From: Pomphorhynchus laevis
Taxonomy: Eukaryota > Acanthocephala > Palaeacanthocephala > Echinorhynchida > Pomphorhynchidae
NCBI GenBank assembly: GCA_012934845.2
Contig: WNNJ02001434.1
Coordinates: 106,525 to 170,524 of the forward strand
Reading direction: 5' to 3'
Length of the DNA: 64,000 nucleotides
This document shows positions 39,101-49,900 of this stretch, piece after piece; the stretch's first letter is position 1; each line of letters starts with the position of its first letter. The position numbers were made by a program, and so were the translations under genes. The notes below the pieces were generated by a model. It ran no database searches, had not been told where the DNA came from, and saw only the letters and a list, made by a program, of their open reading frames with translations.

Positions 39101-39930
39101 TATCTACAAACATCTCTCCAATCTCCATCTCGTTCTAAACCCCGACAAGTCTAAAATAATGTGAATCCTTCCCCGTAAACCAAACATATCACCTCCCACT
39201 GTATCTTTTGCCTCATTGACCATCCCCATAGTACACAATCTCACTTTCTTAGGCTTCCATTTTGATGATCACCTTTCCCTTAAACCCTTCGTCCGTGACA
39301 AGGTCCGCTCGTCTAAGATAATTCTCCGTGGCTTGCATCGTGTCCGCCCCCTTATCGACTGTCGTTCCTTATGTCTCTTCTTTCATCGCTTATTTTCCCT
39401 GAAATCGATTACTGTCTTAGCCTTTTCGCCAATTCTCCAAAATCCATCACTTTACCCCTACAACGCATTATCAACTGCGGCGCTTGAGTGCTCATACGTC
39501 TCCGTCACTACGACCACACATCCACATATCTTGCTCAACTCTCATGGCCCACCATCCACATCCGCATGCAACTCCGCCTTTTTATCGTAACTTTTCGTCT
39601 CATCACTGATGGCTCCCCATATTTCACCAACCTCGCTTTCTTTGATATCACTCGCCCCACCGCTCTATCACTGCGTTCCCGTTATTCCCTCTTACTCCAC
39701 GTTCCCAATTACTCTAACAACTACGGTCCTAGATCCTTCTTCTTCTCAGCCCCACTCGCCTGGAATTAGCTCACACTTTACGTCTGCCGCGCTCCCTCCT
39801 TTATTACATTCAAATGCCGCCTCCGTACTCACCTCCTTGACACATGATTTAGACTTTTGTTTGTTGTTGTGGTCATGTATGCGTGCGCCGACACTCATTT
39901 GCCACGTAAAAATAAACCTGCTTTTTTATC
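36190..39930 (+). mobile_element. CR1/Jockey-like LINE, family A, copy 2 (broken, with an internal inverted piece)
   Basis: 36216-36479 is more of ORF1 than copy 1 shows. 36593-36799 carries DRTPSKIAQLSSAHIKKRRH. 36830-37800 is the endonuclease (LTESWHSYSDD). 38425-38832 is the RT start, with SYRPISLLLTLSKLLERLNL and FISLDLSSAFDIVNHS. Near 39010 a changed YADN replaces YADD. 39216-39770 is the tail. The 3' hairpin and CCACGTAAAAATAAACC end the element. 37244-37456 is inverted relative to the rest and matches the element's own C-terminal region. Many stops and frame changes are present. Confidence 0.9.
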
Positions 39931-40094
39931 TCTACCATTTCTGAACTGTTCCGAGTCGCAGTCGCAAAATCGGTAATATTCAGGGGCAAACGAAACTGTT
40001 GGATGTTCTTCCACATGGTGATAGCTGGGTGAGGCTGCTTCTGCGGACGGTCTCTACATTTCTCCAGGACATTAATGACGTTTCTCAACAGCAA
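39873..40094 (-). other. unrecognised open frame between two LINEs
   Basis: The minus-strand frame reads LLRNVINVLEKCRDRPQKQP and then TMWKNIQQFRLPLNITDF. The lower part overlaps the LINE family A tail. The middle part has a protein-like composition, but I cannot assign it. It could be a scrap of a third element. Confidence 0.25.
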
Positions 40095-40990
40095 AAAGAT
40101 TCTTTATTGTAAAAACGGATAATTTCGTATATGTTAGATATGCGGACTACTATACGAAGATTTTGTCCATTTCGGATCCTGACGGTATTAAAAATATGTC
40201 GAAATTGAATTAGGTAAGGTCATGGATTGGTGTATTGAGAATAAAATGAAATTAAATTTCTCGAAATGTAAAGTAATGCCGTTTTGTTTATCTTACAGTC
40301 GATCTTTGTAGATATTACATATTTCAATTCATAATAGGAATGTTGAGATGGTAAATAAATTGAAAATACTCGGTATTCTATTTGTCCAATATTTATCCTG
40401 GAATGCTCACCTCAGCGAAGTAGTCAAGCAATGTTCTTCGCGGCTATTGCTATCGAGAAGACTAAAAAGATAGGGCTTACCTTCTCAGTATCTTCGGTAT
40501 GTTTGCAAATCGCATATTCAGTCAATCTTGACCTATTCTTATCCATTATTTATGGATTGTTCAAAGTATTTGATTTTAAACTGATCGTGAATACACCACC
40601 TAGTAAGAAAGATTTGCGGTGTTTCCTCTGTACCGTTGGAATTAATCCTCTCTAACATACACGTGAAGAAAGCGGTGTTTTTACTAAATTCTGATCCTTT
40701 CCTTAAGTTTATCTCCTGGAATAGTGCTTTTAATCATAACTTAAGACATAACAGAAAACTGAAGGTACCATTCGTTCGAACGATAAAATCAAAAAAACTT
40801 TTCCCCATCTGCTGTTCGTCTTTTGAACTAACTGTCGTAACAATATTCTTTGTTTTCTCATCTTTTCGATTTTGAAATATCTTGTAATATTAATTTTTTC
40901 ATGCGTGTACTTTTTCTAATCTAATATATTTAGCTATTTTACAAGCTTATATAGTTGCATGTTTTTAAATAAAGGAATTATTATCTCTAT
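40095..40990 (+). mobile_element. LINE RT-to-3'-end relic
   Basis: Near 40135 a frame reads VRYADYYTKILSISDPDGIK, an altered YADD box. It is followed by MDWCIENKMKLNFSKCKVMP and LKILGILFVQYLSWNAHL, the thumb of CR1/Jockey-type LINEs. The 3' untranslated end matches 35925-36185 and stops at AAATAAAGGAATTATTATC. Several breaks are present. Confidence 0.8.
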
Positions 40991-41109
40991 AATGCGCTTG
41001 ACGAAACGTCATTGGCGTCTATCACGTTGTACCCCGAAATAATTTCATCAATTTTTTAAGTGTTTTGCTAACTAACTTAAAGTTTGATTTAGTATGATTA
41101 GACCGATCT

Positions 41110-41445
41110 TATTATGAACTCTTTCATGTTCGATTATTCATTGTTTGTCCAAAACTTCTCTTATTTTTCTTCATCGTCTGTTCCGCTTCGTTACGGAGTC
41201 TGCTTTTTCCATTGTCACGCCGATGGGCCTTATTTATGGTTGATGACGTTTGCACGAAGAACGCGGCCGTACCATCGTAGTAGCCTATTCGCGAAGTTCA
41301 TTAAGACACCATTTCACACTGTTGATGCGACGGTTTTGTTTTACAACTGGATTGTCACGAAGTCTATCTCCAACCCTTCTTCTTTCTCAGCACGGGCTTG
41401 GGACCGGCCATGGCGGAGTTTGTCCAAAACCTAATTATACTGATT
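41110..41445 (-). mobile_element. possible RTE-type LINE 3' scrap
   Basis: On the minus strand it reads RLLRWYGRVLRANVINH, which resembles the RWYGHVLR motif near the end of RTE-type elements. It is preceded by CATGGCCGGTCCCAAGCCCG. It is short and has stops. The plus-strand open frame here has no domain. Confidence 0.35.
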
Positions 41446-41667
41446 AATTTGTCCAAAATATCGCATTGTACTAGTATATAATTTGCATTATTAATACAAT
41501 TTTTTAATATTGTGATTTATTATTAATTAATAATACTCTATTAAATTATTTGCATTCTATACAAAATTATGCGATTTTATAAATGCAAACATTTCTGTTT
41601 GTCTTTGTAATTTAATTAGCGCTAATTAAATTCAAATAAGTTATTCAATTATAGACAAATGTTTTTT

Positions 41668-41678
41668 GAAATTTTAGA
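41668..41678 (+). promoter_or_regulatory. splice acceptor just before the TMED10 start
   Basis: TTTGAAATTTTAG lies three bases before ATG 41681. So close to the start codon, it is either the end of a 5' UTR intron or a trans-splice acceptor. A matching CTGTTTTTTAG lies at about 42381-42391, before the next gene. Confidence 0.45.
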
Positions 41679-41680
41679 TA

Positions 41681-42295
41681 ATGAATATCTTGTTACTTAG
41701 CATCATTTACTATCTTGTTCCTAATGCTGATGCCATATGGTTTAAGCTGAAAATGGGGGAACGCAAATGCCTAAGAAGTAAGGCGATAGCCGGTGTTCTT
41801 GTTAAGGGTTCGTATGATATCCTAAAAGGTCAAGGTGCACATCTATATGTTAATGACGAGTTTGGCCAGCTTCTATTTCAGAAGCAGTTTGCTACTAAAG
41901 GATTCTTCACATTCACACTTAACCAGCCTGCTAAATTTGATGTCTGTTTCCATAGCGAAGTGACACAGTACAACATCCCACACGCTGTGGAACAAGAGGT
42001 TAATCTGCAAATAAGTAAAGGCAGTGAAGCTAAAAACTACGATGACCTAGCGGAAGCGGAGAAACTTCGACCGCTAGAATTAATGGTCAAACGCCTCGAG
42101 GATATGTCAAATGATATCGTAACAAGTTTTGAACTTCTACAATTCAAAGATGGAATGATTCGTCAAACCTATTCAAGTGTGAGCTCTAATGTTCTCTATT
42201 TAAGCGCATTTTGTATGGTATGCTTACTTAGCCTTGCGACTTGGCAGATATTGTACCTTAGAAGATTCTTTAAGGCGAAAAAGTTAATTGAATAA
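41681..42295 (+). CDS. TMED10: TMED10-type p24 delta cargo receptor
   Basis: p24 proteins cycle between ER and Golgi in COPI and COPII vesicles and help select cargo. The 204-residue single-exon protein has a signal peptide at 1-18. A GOLD domain at about 20-113 carries the paired cysteines C30 (GERKCLR) and C89 (FDVCFHS). A linker starts GSEAKNYDDLAEAEKLRPLE, followed by a coiled-coil stretch. A membrane helix lies at about 171-191, and the cytosolic tail is YLRRFFKAKKLIE. That tail, with FF and KK sorting signals, is the hallmark of TMED10 and identifies the delta subfamily. Length and all domains are normal. The start is set by the acceptor three bases upstream and the good signal peptide. 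Confidence 0.97.
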   Translation: MNILLLSIIYYLVPNADAIWFKLKMGERKCLRSKAIAGVLVKGSYDILKGQGAHLYVNDEFGQLLFQKQFATKGFFTFTLNQPAKFDVCFHSEVTQYNIPHAVEQEVNLQISKGSEAKNYDDLAEAEKLRPLELMVKRLEDMSNDIVTSFELLQFKDGMIRQTYSSVSSNVLYLSAFCMVCLLSLATWQILYLRRFFKAKKLIE

Positions 42296-42433
42296 GGATG
42301 AGAAGAAATTTAAAGTTTTACCGATTTTATGCTTCTAAGTGTTGCCCAACAAAACTTTTTATAAAAGTAAAGAACTGTTCTGTTTTTTAGATTGAGTATA
42401 TTGCTTTAATTAATCTCATACTTTAAATTTTCA

Positions 42434-42800
42434 ATGATCACCAACAGTTGCAAATATAAAGAATTGCAGACAAAACCTACTGTAGTAATTTTGACTTGTA
42501 ATCAACTTATTGTAGTTAGCTTTGCCTATTCATTAGGGTAGTCTATAACTGACCTAATATATATAATATTAATTATTATCTTAATAATAATATATTAATA
42601 TTAATATATCTTAATATATTAATATTAATAATTAATATTTTTCTATTTGATTAGAACTTTCGTAACTTTAAACAAAATTGTACATTGTCAGTGCGGCATT
42701 AAATTGTCTACGAGCCCCTCGTTCCACGTACAATCTAGGAGAAGTGAAGCCGGCTAAGGATTTTATGGGCTATAACAAAGATCAAGATTTTATTATTTAG
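42434..42800 (+). CDS. small two-exon membrane protein, unrecognised
   Basis: Exon 1 (42434-42537) and exon 2 (42692-42800) join in phase across a 154-nt intron that starts GTAGTC and ends ACATTGTCAG. They encode 70 residues beginning MITNSCKYKEL. One membrane helix (VVILTCNQLIVVSFAYSLG) is followed by a polar tail, RAPRSTYNLGEVKPAKDFMG, ending KDQDFII. The gene begins 139 bp after the TMED10 stop on the same strand. CTGTTTTTTAG lies between them, which is what a trans-spliced operon would show. Family unknown; the basic tail and size suggest an organelle membrane subunit, but that is a guess. Confidence 0.6.
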
Positions 42801-43932
42801 TTAAGACAATTTTAATATTATTATACTGTAAATAAATTATATCTTTAAAAAATTATTTGATTGTAAAATAGTTATCAATAAAATATAGTTTATTATCATT
42901 TATAAATTAAATATAATATTATTTCATTTATACAGCGTTACATAGTCTTTTATAAATAGATCGTTATATATACGCATGTTCTGTGTACCTGAGATTAAAT
43001 AATTGATTCAAATTTAAATAACTTTGTTTTTATTTTACTTAAAAGTGAAAAATCGTATCACAAATGATGATATTGAAAAATTGTAGTGTAAATTATTTAC
43101 AAAGTATCCTGTTAGAATTTTAAAATTTTTATCCTGTTAGAATTTTAGAATTTCACGTATAACCACCGATCGAAGTAACATATGTTGAAACATAAAGGTG
43201 GAGCTATTTCGATATATAAACGTGTTATATATAATTATTTGCATACTTTTATATATAATTGTTTTTCGATATGTCAAAAATTACATTTATAAATTATCAA
43301 GAATTTTTTTTTAATTATTAATTTATTCAAATATATGCCAAGCCAAAAGGCTATTCAGGCAGAGTCTAATATAAATCTATTGTCAAATTTTTTGAAAGAC
43401 CGAAAGGTGTTTGAAAATTTTGGTCATAAACTTTAAACATACACACGCGTTTCATGTGTTTAAAAATAAATTAAAAATTTAATTTAAATTTTAAATAAAT
43501 AATTTACAGATTTGAAGTGTGATTCCAAATTTTATAAGGATAAATATTTGATAGATTAAAAATTACAAAATGCCAGATTAAGTTCAATATAGACTTAATC
43601 AGTCAAATAGTTCAACCTTTTGACCTGCTGACTTCAATTTTTGAACTTTATGCACGATTTTTAAAGTAAATAATCATTATTTTAATAAAATGTTAAATAT
43701 ATAAATTCAAATTAAAATTAAATGTCAAGTTAATTTATCAACTATTGAAATTTAATTCTTTTTTATAAAATCATATGTTCTATGTTTTTGGCCATTGTAA
43801 GTTCGAATCACTAAAAGATAGTCCTAAAAAAGTACTTGACCAAATTCTTAAAAAATTGTACTCGTCGATAATCTTATCATTTTTAATGTATTTTCACGCA
43901 ACCGAATTGATTGCAACTTTAATTTCTTGCAG
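42801..43932. other. AT-rich intergenic region with a short open frame
   Basis: A 33-codon frame at 43335-43436 begins MPSQKAIQAESNINLLSNF and has an exon-like composition, but no partner exon is clear. It may belong to the 5' end of the myotubularin gene or be a small peptide gene. Otherwise nothing is seen. Confidence 0.35.
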
Positions 43933-46900
43933 ATAATGTTAAACGTGCTTGACAGCATCGGTATATCCAAATTGGAGTGTAGAGACTTGCACTGGAATGA
44001 TTTACTTTTGTTTAGTTCTGGACTCGTACACATCAATGTGCATCATATCATATTTAGTGATCAAACAGAACGTTGGGTACTTTGACACTACTATGCGTTT
44101 TAAACGAAATCAATTTTATTAGCTTCCCATAAAAAGCATTATTTCAATTTCGTGTGATAATCAGAAAACCGGTGACGTTAATATACTCACTGGAAACTTG
44201 GAGGCAATACGATTTACAGTCGACAATATAAAAGTAACTCATTTTATAAAATCAATTAGAAGCATCTTAGTATCAGGTAACCAAGAGAATTAAATTATTT
44301 TACAAAATTTATTTTTAATATAATAATTTTCAAATATTTGTTTTTAAAGTTGAAAATTATTATAATAGTGAATAACTTCAGATAAGGTTTATTTTGCGTG
44401 TGTGGTTTTGCCCATACCTTTTTTCGTATATTTAAGAAATGATTAAAGCGCAAAAATATTTGAAGAATTAACATTTAAATTTAATATTTCAAAAGAATGT
44501 AAATTGTAAAAAAATGCAATTATCGTGCATATTTACTAGTTTACACGTTATACAATAAATAATACGAATATATTATATAAAAATAATTCATTTAAAATAA
44601 TAAATAATTATTTTATTTTGATATGATAAATCATATAACAATTATAAATAATTATAAACATTTTTTAATAATAAATTAATTTAAAAAAATACATCAAGTT
44701 ATCGTTACTTATATTTAGCATTTTATCACACATAATTCGTTCTTTGTTGTGCTAATCCTGCTTATAACTGTCCATATCCCGGATGGACGCATTATCATTA
44801 AATTTGAATTCCGATTTTCTTCTGTGGAGGCATGATTACATCACTTTCATTAATGTAAAGCTTATTCGTTTCAAAGAATTATGAAAGCAATCAGAGTATA
44901 ACTTTCCTGACTTCATCGTACTTCTAGATGCACATGTTCTTATCAACTTGAGCAAATCATTACCGATTCCGCCATCTACGTAAAGAATAGCAGGAACAAA
45001 ATTATCTCTTTCAATAGTTTGCATTCGCTCTTCGTATTTAGATCTGTCTTTGTTCATGAAAGTCAAAGCAACTCGCAACATCTAAATGACAGTAAGACGG
45101 AGACAAATGATTAAATTACGTCTATGAACGACCGGTCCATCCTGCCGTTGTTTATTGAGCTACATACCAAATCCATCCTAACTGAGTATTCCCTTGTTGT
45201 CATAGATTTTTTGAATGAAACGTTTCAGGAGACCGGTTGGAGTTTTGATTGTACATCAACCGAATTAAAGGCGTCTTTTAAAATGCCAGTTAATACGTCA
45301 CGGACAGCATCATGCCTAATAAAAGTGTTATCGTCTACATTATGTGGTAGCTCTACTGCTAAGATGCCATTGTAGTCTACATCTAAATTATAATGTACGT
45401 TTAACGCGAAACTGTCTTGAGTTAAGATAACACTCAGTACTTCGCGATGTAGTGCAATTCAACCAGAAAGAAAAAACCTCTTTGCATAGTGTGATCAATG
45501 ACGACTCCTCATCTCAAACTATTAATAATAACCAGGCCTTCTCACGTAATTTTATTTTCGGTTTCTTTCTCATTATGAATTTCTTTCAGATGATTATTTT
45601 GCTTTATCAATCGTTGATCTCCTGCTAACTTAATCACCCACGCCCCCAGAAGACTTGTGATTAATATAGTATATAATAAGAAAGAATTTCAATATAACTT
45701 TTTTAATTAACACGAACAGAAAAGTATAAACCTGCATGTTTTTTACAGCCTTCGTCGGGAAGCTAAACCGGAATGCGCCTACCACAGCACAGACGTCTTG
45801 CACCCAATGGGGTGTTTCGACCTTAGTCTACGTATCACTACAAGGTGGTCTCCTCTATGTGATCCTGTAGTTTCACAACTTCGACTCTGAAAGTAATTCA
45901 TTAAGCCAAATTCACTAAACCTTTTTAGTGAATATTCGACAGTATTTTTTAAGTACTGCCGAAGTTGTATAGCTACAGGGCCACACTGATGAGACCACCC
46001 TGTAGTGATTAGTAGAGTAAGGTCGAAACGCCCTATTGAGGGCGATGCGTATGTGGTAGGACCATTCCGGGTTAAGCTTCCTGACGAAGGTTGTTAAAAA
46101 GCATGCAGGTTTATACTTTCTTGTTCGTGTTAATTAAAAAAAAGTTGTATGAAATTCTTTCTTATTAATATACGTCGCCAGTAGTTTCAATTCATATAAC
46201 CACTATGTGTGAAGTGACGAATCTTAGCATCTGCGCCACAGCTTTGCTCGTTCTTTATAGCTAGAGAGTTTTTGATCGTGCATTGTGCTTCAGCTGTTTA
46301 CAAGCGTGTTGCTTGTTTAGCAACATTATTAAGCTGATAATGGAACGTTAGCACATATGCTGTCCTGTGAAGCCATTGCTTACGCAAACCAACTAAATTT
46401 AAGGCTGATCACCATTCAGGAGCTTGCGCTTAGTAAATTCCTTTCAGAGATTTACTGAGGATTAAGTACTGTCAAGGTTGTGTAACTACATGGTCACACT
46501 GATGAAACAACCCTGTAGTGATGATAGGACTAAGGTCGAAACGCCCCATTGGGAGGGGCAAGGCGTCTGTGGTAGGAGCATTCTGGTTTAAGCTTAAAAA
46601 ACGTAGGTTTATACTTTTTGTATACTTGTTTGCGTTAATTAAAAATGTTGTATTGAAATTCCTTCTCATTAATATAAATTCACCAATAGTTTTAAATATT
46701 ATATAAATAATATTTTTTAATTTAATACAATATATATTTATACATAGTTTGGAATCAATATAATTAAATAATAAATTATTAATAATAAATTAATAAGTTA
46801 ATAATAACTTATTATTTAATAAAATATTAATTTTGTTTTAAAAGATGAAGAAATTACACTGATTCCCTTTCATCACGACAATCTTTCAAATTCCGAATAT

Positions 46901-49900
46901 CATATTTTAAGCAATACTAACAGACCATGGTGGCATGAGCTTGATATAGTACGCGAATTTTATGACCACGTTGATCAAACTATTTGGAAAATATCTAAAG
47001 TGAATTCTAACTATCGGGTACGCATACTTTCGCACAACATTTTGTAAATTCCATTTTCAAAAATTGTTTTTATTGTATCAATTCTCACAACGCCATATTT
47101 ACTTTCAAATTACAAAAGCCCATAATTCTACATTTGAAGCAGTTGAGATTAATGATTTTAAAGGGCAAAGTTAGCCTCTTAAATGGCTAAAATCAAACTG
47201 ATAAAGTTGCTGATTTTTTTTGTTCTATTATGATAATATAACAATTATTTATTATTAATTAATTTTTTATTAACTATTTAATTTTAATTTTGCATTATTT
47301 TTAATTTTCAATATAAAATACGTAGACTCAGTTAGCTTATTTAATTTATTTTAATGTTATCTATAAGCCAAAAGCTACATTGCAACAATGACTGCACAGC
47401 TAATGACTGCAAGCCAATGACTGCAAGCCAATGACTGCAAGCCAATGACTGCAAGCCAATGACTGCAAGGCAATGCCTCAAGGCAATGACTGCACAGGCA
47501 ATGACTGCACAGGCAATGACTGCACAGGCATTTACTGAAAAGCAGACTACAAATTACAGTCTACTATTAGCAGACTATAATTTATCTTGATATAAATTAT
47601 ATAAAATCTTATAACAATTATTTATTATTAATATTTTATTATTTAACTATTTAATTTTTATTTTGCTTTATTTTTAATTTGGAATATAAAATACGTAGAC
47701 TCAGGTAGCTTATTTAATTTATTTTAATGCTATCTATAAGCGAAAGCAGTATGCTACATTGTAACAATGACTGCACGCCAATGACTGCAAGGCAATGACT
47801 GCACAGGCAATGGCTGCACAGGCAGACTATAATTTATCTAGATATAAATTATATAAAATCTTATTACAATTATTTATTATTAATTAATTTTTTATTTAAT
47901 TTTTATTTTGCTTTATTTTTAATTTGCAATATAAAATACGTAGACTCAGGTAGCTTATTTAATTTATTTTAATGCTATCTATAAGCGAAAGCAGTATGCT
48001 ACATTGTAACAATGACTGCACGCCAATGACTGCAAGCCAATGACTGCAAGGCAATGACTGCACAGGCAATGGCTGCACAGGCAGACTATAATTTATCTAG
48101 ATATAAATTATATAAAATCTTATTACAATTATTTATTATTAATTAATTTTTTATTTAATTTTTATTTTGCATTATTTTTAATTCGCAATATAAAATATGT
48201 AGACTCAATTAGCTTATTTAATTATGATAATATAAAATTTTATGAATATATATCATTTCATATACTATACATTGAAATGTGCTAATTATAGAATTTATGA
48301 ATTTTATAGTGAAGGTTTATTTTAGACATTTGACACTTTCAATTTGGTTGAAATTTTTATTAGCTTTACACTTGCACTATATACGATTTATATTATAAAG
48401 TTCGAATATATATTTTGTGATGCTCTATGTTTATATATCAATCTATAAGGTAACTCAACGTTGATCACTTTGTATCTCTACTTCGTGCTACATTAGCCTA
48501 CATATGTGTCTGCATATATGTCTTCTTTACAGTATTGCCAATTATGTCCGCATTCTGTTTAATGGATAATGAAGGACACTATGAAATAATATGATAATAT
48601 CATTAAATATGAATTAGTTGTAAAATTGAATTAATAAGGTTTTGAGACTAGCATGGATATGCAGCAGTTTCCGCATTTGCTAAAATACAAATGTTTTTTG
48701 ATAATCGTTGCAGCAAATGATTAAACATTTTCCCAATAAAAATGCGTTTTACCTTTACTTTCCAAATTTGAAAATTTAGTTAAACACCTTAATCTATTCA
48801 TGATTTTAAATTGTCTTTTTTTCGTTTTACTAAAACTACAAAACACTCTATGATCGTATTAATTACTGCAATAGATTACTGTTAATTTATTATCGCTTTA
48901 ATACTTGATTTCATATTAGCGTTTTTATTTTAAAGCTAAAAAGAGCGGAAATTTTTAAATAATAAGCTTCATGTATTTGCCAGTATGCGTTTTGATTAAA
49001 TGTTTTAAAGGTATGCAATACATATCCCTCTCTCACTGTAATTGCATGTGATGATAATGTATGTTTGAATGCCAGTCAGGCTCGATTGAATAGGCAATAT
49101 CCAATATTGGCGTACTATCACGAAACATCAAAGGTGGTTCCAAAATTTTAATTAATAAATTTCTTTTCGAAACTATTGTATAGGCCGCACTTGTTAGAGC
49201 CGGAAAATTAATAACAAATGTGCTGAACAAATACGATGAAGCTATTTTCGAAAACATGCGGTCCATTAAGGGCGAGCGTAGTCTAATCTTTTATCCAGAG
49301 AACGAAAATCGCAATTACGAAGATAGAAATCGTAGTCGAATAATGAAAATGTTCCGGAATGGTCGTGTTCTGTCGCAAGGAGTAATTATGTTCATCTAAA
49401 ATTGTGTTTTCCAGAGAAACCACTAACTGAAGAGACTTACGGAATGTGGAAACGAATGTATTGCACTCATTGCCCAACGATTGAATCAGTTAGTCAGACA
49501 TTATGTACTTTATTACAAGGTTAGCAATTTGTCTCACCCGTACACTACATTTATTGAGTTTAAGGCCAAATTCAACGCATTGTTACGAAATGGTCAAAAT
49601 TTTGAATTAGTTAAGAGAAAAAGGAATTTGTTGATAGTTTGCTAGCAATTAACAATCATGGCAATTGTTGATGAAGTAACTTGTAACTTTTTGTACAGCA
49701 ATTTCGGAACAAAGTAGCTTTATTTAATTAAAATTCATTCAAGTGTTTTTTATTTGCATATTCTGCCGAATATGCAAATTTTAATATTTTTGCTTTTTTC
49801 AATTATGAAGACAATTATCGATTAGTTGACCTTGTTCACCTTTAATAATATTACAACATTTGAAATATTTTGCTGCAGAAATTTAATATTAATAAAATCA

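Noticed and set aside
43790-43830. tRNA T-arm-like word GTTCGAATC
   Set aside because: The flanking bases do not form a T stem, and no acceptor, D or anticodon arm is found.
49033-49477. Two minus-strand open frames
   Set aside because: They are antisense to myotubularin exons that join in phase and match the family.
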